Shown: piece by piece, positions 8,745 through 16,378 of the stretch | How the letters are laid out: each line of letters begins with the position of its first letter | Position numbering within the stretch: the first letter of the stretch is position 1 | Assembly (NCBI GenBank): GCA_026400435.1 | Contig: JAPLOZ010000038.1 | Span: 1-37,675 of the forward strand | DNA: 37,675 bases | Direction of reading: 5' to 3' | DNA from: Hyphomicrobiales bacterium | GTDB lineage: Bacteria > Pseudomonadota > Alphaproteobacteria > Rhizobiales > Rhizobiaceae | Translations under genes and position numbers: made by a program | Notes under the pieces: model-generated | The model's database searches: none | The model's input: only the letters and a program-made list of their open reading frames with translations | Told to the model about the DNA's origin: nothing

Positions 8745-9124
8745 TCGTAGCGGGCATCGGCAGCCGCAAGGGCGTCAGCGTGACCGAGGTGGTCGCGGCG
8801 GTCGAGGCGGCGCTGCGGGAGCATGGGCTGGAAATGAGCCGCCTGACGATGCTCGCGACGACAAGCCTCAAGCGGGACGAAGCCGGCATTGTAGTGGCGA
8901 GCAGTTCCATGAAGCTCCCGCTCGCGCTCGTCGACGCGGCGGCGCTGGCGCAGATGTCTGATCTTACACTTACCCGATCCGGCGCATCGATGGCGGCAGC
9001 CGGAACGCCGTCCGTTTCAGAAGCTGCAGCGCTTGCGGCGGCGGGAGATGGCGCGCGACTGGCAGGCCCCAGAACCGCCCTCGGCCGCGTGACCTGCGCC
9101 ATCGCCTTCGGAGACGGGACATGA
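8741..9124 (+). CDS. cobE: Cobalamin biosynthesis protein CobE (CbiG C-terminal-like)
   Basis: A small protein (127 aa) matching the C-terminal domain of CbiG, called CobE in the aerobic pathway. It starts [12 protein letters not shown] and contains the [12 protein letters not shown] and [12 protein letters not shown] segments typical of this domain. Its exact role is unsettled; a part in handling precorrin intermediates near ring contraction has been proposed. GTG 8741 is the start, because it overlaps the cobL stop (GTGA) and gives the normal N-terminus. The stop overlaps the cobM ATG. Confidence 0.9.
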   Translation: MIVAGIGSRKGVSVTEVVAAVEAALREHGLEMSRLTMLATTSLKRDEAGIVVASSSMKLPLALVDAAALAQMSDLTLTRSGASMAAAGTPSVSEAAALAAAGDGARLAGPRTALGRVTCAIAFGDGT

Positions 9125-9885
9125 CGGTCCATTTCATCGGCGCCGGGCCTGGTGCGGCCGACCTGATAACCGTACGGGGGCGCGACCTCCTGGCGAAGTG
9201 CCCAGTCTGCCTCCATGCCGGCTCGATCGTGGCGCCGGAACTGCTGGACTATTGCCCGCAAGGCGCGCGCATCGTCGACACTGCGCCGCTTTCGCTGGAC
9301 GAAATCGAGGCCGAATATGTCGCAGCGCATGAAGCGGGCAAGGATGTGGCTCGGCTGCATTCGGGCGACCTGTCTGTGTGGAGCGCGGTGGCCGAACAGA
9401 TCAGGCGGCTGGAAAGACACGGCATCCCCTACACGTTGACGCCCGGCGTGCCCTCCTTTGCCGCGGCGGCGGCCGCATTGGGCCGCGAACTGACCATTCC
9501 GGAGGTGGCGCAGTCGCTGGTGCTGACGCGGGTCTCCGGGCGCGCCTCGAAGATGCCTGATGGCGAAACGCTGGCAGGGTTCGGGGCAACCGGCGCGACA
9601 CTGGCGATCCATCTGGCGATCCATGCGATAAGCGAGATCGTCGACGAGTTGACGCCGCTCTACGGGGCTGACTGTCCGGTCGCCGTGGTGTTTCGCGCAT
9701 CGTGGCCGGACCAGCGGCTGATCCGGGGCACTCTGGCCGGCATCGAGGCGGCGCTGGCGGCAGACCCTGTCGAGCGCACGGCGATCATCTTTGTAGGGCG
9801 CGGGCTCGCGGCGGAGGAGTTTCGCGAGAGTTCATTGTACGACCCGAGCTACCAGCGGCGGTTTCGCGGGCGGGAGGGCCGATGA
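9121..9885 (+). CDS. cobM: Precorrin-4 C11-methyltransferase CobM
   Basis: CobM is an SAM-dependent tetrapyrrole methylase that adds the C11 methyl group to precorrin-4, giving precorrin-5. The protein (254 aa) has [16 protein letters not shown] at the N-terminus, the [15 protein letters not shown] motif near residue 82, the [15 protein letters not shown] block and the CobM-type tail ending in [15 protein letters not shown]. Its ATG overlaps the cobE stop. It ends the cobL-cobE-cobM group and is followed by a repeat cluster, then by convergent cbiD. Confidence 0.96.
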   Translation: MTVHFIGAGPGAADLITVRGRDLLAKCPVCLHAGSIVAPELLDYCPQGARIVDTAPLSLDEIEAEYVAAHEAGKDVARLHSGDLSVWSAVAEQIRRLERHGIPYTLTPGVPSFAAAAAALGRELTIPEVAQSLVLTRVSGRASKMPDGETLAGFGATGATLAIHLAIHAISEIVDELTPLYGADCPVAVVFRASWPDQRLIRGTLAGIEAALAADPVERTAIIFVGRGLAAEEFRESSLYDPSYQRRFRGREGR

Positions 9886-9904
9886 TGGGCATGGCTGGTC
9901 GGTG

Positions 9905-10073
9905 CGTCCTTCGAGGCTCGCTGCGCTCGCACCTCAGGATGAGGGAAGTGGAGGCTTTGGTCTCCCCCGCCGTCATCCTCGGGCTTGTCCCGAGGATCTG
10001 CGGCGCTGACAGAAATCTGCATCGGGTCAGGCTTCAGGCGTCAGTAGATCCTCGGGACAAGCCCGAGGATGAC
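9905..10073. repeat. Palindromic repeat cluster between cobM and cbiD
   Basis: The convergent gap holds a copy of the hairpin repeat seen upstream of cobL. Arms at 9972-9999 and 10046-10073 are perfect reverse complements, each with the ATCCTCGGG/CCCGAGGAT stem. The 46-bp spacer differs from that of the first copy. Just before it, at about 9908-9945, is a different repeat-like stretch (TTCGAGGCTCGC followed by ACCTCAGGATGAGG). The placement between two convergent stops means its transcript would fold strongly on either strand, so it could limit read-through, though no T-run is present. Confidence 0.8.
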
Positions 10074-10088
10074 GTGGTTCCTTGCCGT

Positions 10089-11186
10089 CTATGGCACTAC
10101 GGAAAAACCCTTCTTGCCCATCAACGCGCCGTCGCGGTTGAAGACCAGCACTTCGAGTTCGATGCCCGTGCCCTTGAGAACCGCCGCAGCGATGGACCAG
10201 GCGGACGCCGCAATGGCGTTGCCGAGCGGCACGCCCTCCCCGGCCGCCAGCGAGAACGCCTCGGCGACCGTGTTGGACGCGCGGATGCGCGTCGCAAGGC
10301 TGTCGGACGCGCCGGTCCGTTCGGCGACGATAGCCAGCGCGTCGAGGTCGGCCATGCCGCGCACGGAATGGACGTCGAGCAGACCCTGCGACAGCTTGGT
10401 CATCTTGGCCACGCCGCCGGCAATGGTCACACGCGGCACCGGATGGTCGCGGATGTATTTCAGCATGCCGCCTACGAAGTCGCCCATGTCGATGAGCTGG
10501 ACCTCGTGCAGTCCATGCAGCTTCTGGGCGGCCAGCTCGGACGCGTTGCCGGTGGCGCCGGAGACATGGGAAAAGCCCATGGCGCGGGCGACGTCGATGC
10601 CGCGTTGGATGGAGTGGATCCACGACGAGCAGGAATAGGGAATGACGACGCCCGTGGTGCCGAGGATCGAGATGCCGCCGACGATGCCGAGGCGCGGGTT
10701 AAGCGTACGCTCGGCCAGCTTTTCGCCGCCGGGCACGGAAATCTCGACCTCGAAGTCGGCGTCTTCGCCGGCGACCTCGCGAACCGAAGCGGCGATCATC
10801 TTGCGCGGCACGGGGTTGATGGCCGGTTCGCCCTGCGCGATCGGCAGGCCAGGCCGAGTCACCAGACCGACGCCTTCGCCGCGCGCATAGGTGACGCCGG
10901 AGCCAGTCTTGCCTGGCCTGACCGTCGCCGTGACCAGCGCGCCATGGGTGACGTCGGGATCGTCGCCGGCATCCTTGACGATCGCGGCGGTGGCAGAGCC
11001 AGCGGCAAGGTCGTGGCGCGCGAGCGCGAAGGCGACGCGGCGGCCCGATGGCAGCGCGATCTCGACGGGATCGGGGAAATCGCCCGAGACCAACGCTGCG
11101 CAGGCCGCCTTGGCGGCGGCCGCCGCGCAGGCGCCTGTCGTCCAGCCGCGCCGCAGCGGCCTGTCGTGAGGAGCATCGTCTTCCAT
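10089..11186 (-). CDS. cbiD: Cobalt-precorrin-5B C1-methyltransferase CbiD
   Basis: CbiD methylates C1 of the corrin precursor after extrusion of the two-carbon fragment; it is best known from the anaerobic pathway. The 365-aa protein has the diagnostic LRRGWTTGACAAAAAKAA start, PSGRRVAFAL, the GEPAINPVPRKMI block, and the GFSHVSGATGNASE and KYIRDHPVPRVTIAGGVAKM segments. ATG 11186 is chosen because family members begin shortly before RRGWTTGACA; an upstream in-frame ATG at 11243 would overlap the cobA start. No cobF (the aerobic counterpart) is in the window, so CbiD may fill that step. It is divergent from cobA with only 29 bp between start codons. Confidence 0.95.
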   Translation of the reverse strand: MEDDAPHDRPLRRGWTTGACAAAAAKAACAALVSGDFPDPVEIALPSGRRVAFALARHDLAAGSATAAIVKDAGDDPDVTHGALVTATVRPGKTGSGVTYARGEGVGLVTRPGLPIAQGEPAINPVPRKMIAASVREVAGEDADFEVEISVPGGEKLAERTLNPRLGIVGGISILGTTGVVIPYSCSSWIHSIQRGIDVARAMGFSHVSGATGNASELAAQKLHGLHEVQLIDMGDFVGGMLKYIRDHPVPRVTIAGGVAKMTKLSQGLLDVHSVRGMADLDALAIVAERTGASDSLATRIRASNTVAEAFSLAAGEGVPLGNAIAASAWSIAAAVLKGTGIELEVLVFNRDGALMGKKGFSVVP

Positions 11187-11215
11187 GCCGCGATCTATCG
11201 GCGAAAGCGGCCCGC

Positions 11216-12004
11216 ATGAGCAAGCATTTCCTCGACAAGGCAATGGCGCGACTGGCGCATGACGCGCCCGAACTCCAGCCCGGCCATGTCTGGCTGGCCG
11301 GCGCAGGGCCGGGCGACCCCGGGTTGCTGACGCTCGACGTGCTTTCGGCGCTGGCGCAGGCAGACGCGCTGGTGCACGACGCGCTGGTGTCGGACAAGGT
11401 CGTGGCGGTGGCCGCCGAGGCGGAAAAATTCTTCGTCGGCAAGCGCGGCGGGCGGCTGTCGATCCCGCAAGGCGACATCAATGCGCTGCTGGTGCGGCTG
11501 GCGAAGGAGGGCCGCAAGGTGGTGCGGCTGAAGGGCGGACACCCGCTGGTCTTTGCGCGCGGCGGCGAGGAAGCGCTGGCGCTGGCGGCGGCGCAAGTGC
11601 CGTTTCGCGTGCTGCCGGGCGTCACCTCGGCCTTCGGCGGGCTGGCCTCGGCGGGCATCCCGGCGACGATGCGCGGCATCAACGGCGCGGTAATCCTGGC
11701 AACGGGCTTCGCCGCCGATAGCGACGACAGGCCCGACTGGGCAGCGCTTGCCCGCACCGGCCAGCCGATCGTGATCTACATGGGCCTGACGCACATGGCG
11801 GCGACGGTGGCCGACCTGATGAAGGGTGGGCTCGCCGCCGACACGCCGGCGGCGTTTGTCGAGAACGCGACGCTGCCCGAGGAGCGCACAGTGGTGGCGA
11901 CGCTTGGAACGCTTGCCGAAGCGGCGCATCGGGAGAAGGTCGTGTCCCCTTCCCTCATAGTGGTCGGGCACATCGTATCGCTGCGCGAGAAGTTCGGGCG
12001 ATGA
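11216..12004 (+). CDS. cobA: Uroporphyrinogen-III C-methyltransferase CobA
   Basis: CobA (SUMT) adds methyl groups at C2 and C7 of uroporphyrinogen III to form precorrin-2, the entry step to B12 and siroheme. The 262-aa protein has LAGAGPGDPGLLTLDV, the VHDALVSDKVV segment, VVRLKGGHPLVFARGGEEA and the LPGVTSAFGGLASAGIPATMRG block. The common GGDPF motif is here GGHPL, which I believe also occurs in other rhizobial CobA proteins. It is a stand-alone SUMT without the CysG oxidase/ferrochelatase part. ATG 11216 gives the normal N-terminus. The stop overlaps the cobB start (ATGA). Confidence 0.95.
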   Translation: MSKHFLDKAMARLAHDAPELQPGHVWLAGAGPGDPGLLTLDVLSALAQADALVHDALVSDKVVAVAAEAEKFFVGKRGGRLSIPQGDINALLVRLAKEGRKVVRLKGGHPLVFARGGEEALALAAAQVPFRVLPGVTSAFGGLASAGIPATMRGINGAVILATGFAADSDDRPDWAALARTGQPIVIYMGLTHMAATVADLMKGGLAADTPAAFVENATLPEERTVVATLGTLAEAAHREKVVSPSLIVVGHIVSLREKFGR

Positions 12005-13332
12005 ACGCCAGGAAAATGAATGCCCGCGCGATCATCGTCGGGGCTCCGCGTTCCGGATCGGGCAAGACCTCGGTCACCATCGGCCTGCTGCGCGCAATGA
12101 AGCGACGCGGCATCGCGGTGCGCGGCGCCAAATCCGGGCCGGACTACATCGATCCCGGCTTTCATGCAGAGGCGACGGGACGCGATGGGGTAAACCTGGA
12201 TAGCTGGGCAATGCCGCCGGGCCTGCTTTCCGCGCTTGCGGCGGATGCCGCGCGCGACGCCGAGGCGGTGGTGATCGAAAGCGCGATGGGGCTGTTCGAC
12301 GGCATACCGGCGGCGGCCGGCCGCTCGGGCGCGGCGGCGGACCTGGCGCGGCTCTACGGCCTGCCGGTGCTGCTGGTGCTTGACGTCTCAGGGCAATCGC
12401 AGACGGCGGCGGCGGTTGCAAAGGGGTTCGCGAGCTACGATCCGGCGGTCAGGATTGCCGGGGTGGTGCTGAACCGGCTGGGCAGCGAGCGGCACCGCAG
12501 GCTGGCGGGCGAAGCTATCGAAGCGCTGGGCATTCCCGTTGTCGGCGGGGTTGCGCGCGATCCGTCCCTGACGCTGCCGGAGCGGCATCTCGGCCTTGTG
12601 CAGGCTGGCGAACATGAAGACATCGACGCTTATATCGACCGGCTTGCCGATGCGATGGAGCGTTCGATCGACATCGACCGCGTGCTTGGCCTGATGACGC
12701 CGCTAGCGCCGGTCGGCGGCGATCATACAGCCGCGCTGCCACCGCCGGGCCAAAGAATCGCGCTGGCCGATGACGCCGCGTTCAGCTTTCTCTACCCGCA
12801 TGTGGCAAACCACTGGCGCCGCATGGGCGCCGAGATCGTGCCGTTCTCGCCGCTGACCGACGAAGCGCCGGACGCAAGCTCAGACGTTTGCTGGCTGCCG
12901 GGCGGCTATCCCGAACTGCACGCCGGACGACTGGCGGCGGCGCGGACTTTTCGTGCCGGGCTACGAGGTTTCGCAGCAGCCAAGCCCGTGCATGGCGAGT
13001 GCGGCGGCTTCATGGTGATGGGAGAAGGGCTGGTCGACGCCGAGGGAACGCGGCACGAAATGCTCGGACTGCTCGGGCACGCAACCGGCTTTGCCAAACG
13101 CAAGATGAACCTCGGCTACCGGCAGGCCCGGCTCAAGGCGGATTGCGCACTGGGACCGGCCGGTACCGCCGTGCGCGGGCATGAGTTCCACTACGCGCAG
13201 GTGATCGACGCCGGCGCGGACGATCCGCTCGCCGAAATCGCCGACGGACAGGGCAACGCGCTGGGCGCCTCGGGCGGACGACGCGGTCATGTCAGCGGGA
13301 CGTTTTTCCATGCGATCGCGAGGGTGGAATAA
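12001..13332 (+). CDS. cobB: Hydrogenobyrinic acid a,c-diamide synthase CobB
   Basis: CobB uses ATP and glutamine to amidate the a and c carboxylates of hydrogenobyrinate, making the substrate of the CobNST chelatase. The 443-aa protein has an N-terminal dethiobiotin-synthetase-like ATPase domain with the P-loop GAPRSGSGKTSV (about 14-25) and KSGPDYIDPGFHAEATGR. A class I glutamine amidotransferase domain follows, with the nucleophile C334 in HGECGGFMVMG and a C-terminal HEFHYA. An alternative ATG lies at 12016. The start overlaps the cobA stop. Confidence 0.96.
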   Translation: MNARKMNARAIIVGAPRSGSGKTSVTIGLLRAMKRRGIAVRGAKSGPDYIDPGFHAEATGRDGVNLDSWAMPPGLLSALAADAARDAEAVVIESAMGLFDGIPAAAGRSGAAADLARLYGLPVLLVLDVSGQSQTAAAVAKGFASYDPAVRIAGVVLNRLGSERHRRLAGEAIEALGIPVVGGVARDPSLTLPERHLGLVQAGEHEDIDAYIDRLADAMERSIDIDRVLGLMTPLAPVGGDHTAALPPPGQRIALADDAAFSFLYPHVANHWRRMGAEIVPFSPLTDEAPDASSDVCWLPGGYPELHAGRLAAARTFRAGLRGFAAAKPVHGECGGFMVMGEGLVDAEGTRHEMLGLLGHATGFAKRKMNLGYRQARLKADCALGPAGTAVRGHEFHYAQVIDAGADDPLAEIADGQGNALGASGGRRGHVSGTFFHAIARVE

Positions 13333-13360
13333 TGGCAATAAGACATGGCGAGAGGGGCAT

Positions 13361-14122
13361 ATGGCCATGACGCCGCGCCAGATCGCCGAGGATATCGCGC
13401 TCTGCCTCGTGTTCTTCACAAGGTTGCCGCTGCCGTCTTTCGATTTCCGTGGCCGCGCGCTGGCGCAGGCGATCTGGGCAGCGCCGCTCGTCGGCGTAGC
13501 GGTCGGGCTGGCAGGCGGCCTCGCATACGTCGTTGCCCTGATGCTGTCGGTGCCGATCCCGGTGGCGGCTGCGCTTGCACTGGCCACGACCATGCTCGTA
13601 GCCGGCTGCCTGCACGAAGACGGACTGTCCGACGTGGCCGACGGCTTTGGAGGCGGCAGGTCGCGCGAGAAGAAGCTCGAAATCATGCGCGACAGCCGCA
13701 TCGGGGCCTACGGTGCGGCGGCGCTGGCAATGTCGATGTTGCTGCGCTGGAGCGCTATCGCGGCGCTCGCCAACCCGTTCTACGCCGGTACGGCGCTCAT
13801 CGCCGCCCATGCGGCGTCGCGCGCGTTGCTGCCTCTCTTCATGCACGCGCTTCCCGCCGCGCGCAGCGACGGCCTGTCGGCCGGCGCGGGAGCCGTTGCT
13901 GCGAATACGGCATACGTCGCACTGGCGATCGGCGTGGTGGCGCTGCTGGCGACCAGCCTTGGCGGGCTGCTAGCGTCGGCGATCGTGCTGGCGCTCGTCT
14001 TCTTCGCCTTCCGCGCGCTCTGCCTGCGACAGATCGGCGGGCAGACCGGCGACACGCTGGGCGCGCTGCAGCAGGTCGGCGAGATCGCCGTGCTTGTCGT
14101 CGCATCCGCGGTCCTTGCATGA
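13361..14122 (+). CDS. cobS: Adenosylcobinamide-GDP ribazoletransferase (CobS/CobV)
   Basis: This integral membrane enzyme joins adenosylcobinamide-GDP to alpha-ribazole (or its phosphate) in the last assembly step of cobalamin. The 253-aa protein has several hydrophobic segments and the metal-binding family motif CLHEDGLSDVADGFGGGRS (about 85-103), followed by EIMRDSRIGAYGA. ATG 13361 is preceded by a GAGAGGGG ribosome site; an upstream in-frame ATG at 13289 would overlap cobB. In Pseudomonas denitrificans nomenclature this gene is cobV, where cobS means a chelatase subunit. It lies 28 bp after cobB and 45 bp before cobT. Confidence 0.95.
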   Translation: MAMTPRQIAEDIALCLVFFTRLPLPSFDFRGRALAQAIWAAPLVGVAVGLAGGLAYVVALMLSVPIPVAAALALATTMLVAGCLHEDGLSDVADGFGGGRSREKKLEIMRDSRIGAYGAAALAMSMLLRWSAIAALANPFYAGTALIAAHAASRALLPLFMHALPAARSDGLSAGAGAVAANTAYVALAIGVVALLATSLGGLLASAIVLALVFFAFRALCLRQIGGQTGDTLGALQQVGEIAVLVVASAVLA

Positions 14123-14167
14123 ATCGATTTCTCAACGCGTTGACTCAGATACGGAGACAGTTTCCCG

Positions 14168-15178
14168 ATGCCCTTCAAATCCTTTGACGAATTGCTCGTC
14201 GCCTGCACCAACCTGCCTGCCGGCGACGGCAAGGCGGCGGCGGCGGCCCTCGCCCGCCAGGACACGCTGACCAAGCCACAGGGCAGCCTCGGACGGCTGG
14301 AGGAGATCGCCGCCTGGCTGGCGCGATGGCAACGCCGCGCCATGCCCAGGCTCGACAAGGTGCAGGTGGTCGTGTTCGCCGGCTCGCACGGCGTGACAGC
14401 GCAGGGCGTATCGGCGTTCCCGGCCGAGGTGACGCACCAGATGGTGGCGAATTTCGCCGGCGGCGGCGCCGCGATCAACCAGCTGGCGCGCACCGCCGAC
14501 GCAAAACTGACGGTGGTTCCGCTGGAGGTCGAACGTTCCACGGGCGACTTCACGCAGACCGCCGCGATGAGCGAGCAGGAATTTCTTGCGGCGGTGTCGA
14601 CGGGCTATGACGCCGTCGATGCCGATACCGACCTGATCTGCTTCGGTGAAATGGGCATCGGCAACACGACGACGGCGGCAGCGATCGCGGCGGCCCTGTT
14701 CGGCAGCGAGCCCGCGTCATGGGTCGGGCGCGGCACCGGCGTCGACGACGCCGGCCTGAAGCGCAAGGCTGCGGCGATCGAAAAGGGTCTCGCGCTCCAC
14801 AAGGCAGCGCTCGGCGATCCGCTGCGGACCGCAGCGGCGCTTGGCGGACGCGAACTCGCCGCGATCATGGGCGCCACGCTCGCCGCGCGGGTTAAGAATG
14901 TGCCCGTCCTGCTCGACGGCTTCGTCTGCACGGCGGCGGTGGCGCCCTTGCAAAGACTGGCCCCGAACGGCCTCGCGCATGTGATGGCCGCCCATGTCTC
15001 CGCCGAGGCGGGACATCGCAAGCTGCTGGAAGCGCTTGGGCTGACGCCGCTTTTCGACCTCGGCATGCGGCTCGGCGAAGGATCGGGCGCGGCGCTTGCC
15101 ATCAACGTGGTGCGCTCGGCGCTGGCCTGCCACGTCGGCATGGCGAGCTTTGCCGAGGCGGGCGTCTCGGAGGGCTAG
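14168..15178 (+). CDS. cobT: Nicotinate-nucleotide--dimethylbenzimidazole phosphoribosyltransferase
   Basis: This enzyme makes alpha-ribazole phosphate from nicotinate mononucleotide and dimethylbenzimidazole, activating the lower ligand for the neighbouring CobS(CobV). The 336-aa protein has the conserved TKPQGSLGRLE, the FAGSHGVTAQGVSAFPAEVT block, FGEMGIGNTTTAAAI and the C-terminal GMRLGEGSGAALA. GGAGAC about 10 bases upstream supports ATG 14168. In rhizobial nomenclature it may be called cobU. It is the last gene of the B12 block and converges on uxuA, with 21 bp between stops. Confidence 0.96.
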   Translation: MPFKSFDELLVACTNLPAGDGKAAAAALARQDTLTKPQGSLGRLEEIAAWLARWQRRAMPRLDKVQVVVFAGSHGVTAQGVSAFPAEVTHQMVANFAGGGAAINQLARTADAKLTVVPLEVERSTGDFTQTAAMSEQEFLAAVSTGYDAVDADTDLICFGEMGIGNTTTAAAIAAALFGSEPASWVGRGTGVDDAGLKRKAAAIEKGLALHKAALGDPLRTAAALGGRELAAIMGATLAARVKNVPVLLDGFVCTAAVAPLQRLAPNGLAHVMAAHVSAEAGHRKLLEALGLTPLFDLGMRLGEGSGAALAINVVRSALACHVGMASFAEAGVSEG

Positions 15179-15199
15179 AGGGGCACGGCTGGCCGAACC

Positions 15200-16378
15200 T
15201 CAGCCGGCGAGCTGTTCCAGCGTGCGCATGACGCCGCGCAATTCGGCGAGGCCCTTCAGCCGGCCGATGCAGGAATAGCCGGGGTTCACCTTCTTGCCGA
15301 TGTCATCGACGATGGCGTGGCCGTGATCCGGGCGCATCGGAATCTGCCAGTCCGGCCTGCCCTCTTCCTTGCGGCGGCGCTCCTCGGCGAGCAGCGCTGC
15401 GACGACCGCCACCATGTCGGTGTCGCCGTCGAGATGCTCGGCCTCGTGGAACGAGCCGTCGGGCTCCTTGGTCACGTTGCGCAGATGCGCGAAGTGGATG
15501 TCGGAGGCAAAGCGCTTCGCCATCGCCGGCAGGTCGTTCCTGCGGTTGGCGCCCAGGGAGCCTGTGCAGAATGTGAGCCCGTTGGACGGTGACGGCGCGG
15601 CCGCAAGAAGTGCCGCGATATCCTCGGCGTTGGAAACGACCCGCGGCAAGCCAAACAGCGGGAACGGCGGGTCGTCGGCATGAATCGCCATCCTGACGCC
15701 AGCCTCTTCGGCAACCGGCACGATCTCGCGCAGGAAGGTGAAAAGGTTCTGCCTGAACCCCTCCGGCGAAACGTCCCTGTAGAGGTCGAGCGCGCGACGG
15801 AACCCTTCGCGATCATGGATGAATTCTCGCGCAGGCACCCAGCCGATGAGATTGGCCTCCAGCTTCGCGAGACTGCCTTCGCTCATGGCGGCGAGCCGCC
15901 TCTTGGCGGCGTCGATGCGGTCGGCGGGGTGGTCGGCCTCGGCGCCGGCACGCTTCAGCACCAGCAGGTCATAGACGCAGAAGTCGACGATATCGAAGCG
16001 CAGCGCCGTGCCGCCATGCCACATCGGGTAGTCGAGATCGGTGCGCGTCCAGTCTGTGATCGCCATGAAATTGTAGCAGACGATGCGAATGCCGGCGGCG
16101 GCGAGCGCACGGATCGACCCCTTGTAGTTTTCGATCAGCTCAAGGTAGCGGCCGCTGCGGGTCTTGATGTCCTCGTGCACGACGACGCTCTCCACCACCG
16201 ACCATTCGAGGCCGGAAGCCTCTATTGAGGCCTTGCGCGTGGCGATCTCGTCGGCGGGCCAGGCGCGGCCGTCATTGAGATGGTGGAGCGCCGACACCAC
16301 GCCGGTGGCGCCGGCCTGCCGGACATGCGCGAGCTGGACGGGATCGTCGGGGCCGAACCATCGCCACGTCTGTTTCAA
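15200..16378 (-). CDS. uxuA: Mannonate dehydratase UxuA
   Basis: UxuA dehydrates D-mannonate to 2-keto-3-deoxygluconate in the hexuronate (glucuronate) pathway. The 392-aa protein begins KQTWRWFGPDDPVQL and carries the TIM-barrel blocks ATGVVSALHH, AIHADDPPFPLFGLPRVVSN, TFCTGSLGANRRND and, at the C-terminus, MRPDHGHAI, which contribute metal and substrate ligands. The start codon is TTG 16378, preceded by GGAGACAGC and overlapping the stop of the upstream reductase gene as TTGA; no better start exists close by. It forms a two-gene operon with the uxuB-like gene that supplies its substrate. Confidence 0.95.
   Translation of the reverse strand: MKQTWRWFGPDDPVQLAHVRQAGATGVVSALHHLNDGRAWPADEIATRKASIEASGLEWSVVESVVVHEDIKTRSGRYLELIENYKGSIRALAAAGIRIVCYNFMAITDWTRTDLDYPMWHGGTALRFDIVDFCVYDLLVLKRAGAEADHPADRIDAAKRRLAAMSEGSLAKLEANLIGWVPAREFIHDREGFRRALDLYRDVSPEGFRQNLFTFLREIVPVAEEAGVRMAIHADDPPFPLFGLPRVVSNAEDIAALLAAAPSPSNGLTFCTGSLGANRRNDLPAMAKRFASDIHFAHLRNVTKEPDGSFHEAEHLDGDTDMVAVVAALLAEERRRKEEGRPDWQIPMRPDHGHAIVDDIGKKVNPGYSCIGRLKGLAELRGVMRTLEQLAG

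Noticed and set aside
6974-8824. 616-codon minus-strand frame opposite cobL and the repeat gap
   Set aside because: It is antisense to cobL, whose methylase and SAM motifs are intact, and runs through palindromic repeats; no protein family signal.
9702-11219. 505-codon plus-strand frame opposite cbiD
   Set aside because: It starts inside cobM in another frame, crosses the repeat cluster and reads cbiD antisense; low-complexity Arg/Gly-rich product.
1-15178. Cobalamin riboswitch in the B12 block
   Set aside because: I looked for a B12-box-like conserved core in the gaps before cobL, cobA and cobT and saw none; if present it is probably upstream of the cluster, outside the window.
15186-15206. 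Hairpin CGGCTG/CAGCCG between cobT and uxuA as a bidirectional terminator
   Set aside because: The six-bp stem, nine-base loop, lack of a T-run and overlap with the uxuA stop make it too weak to call.
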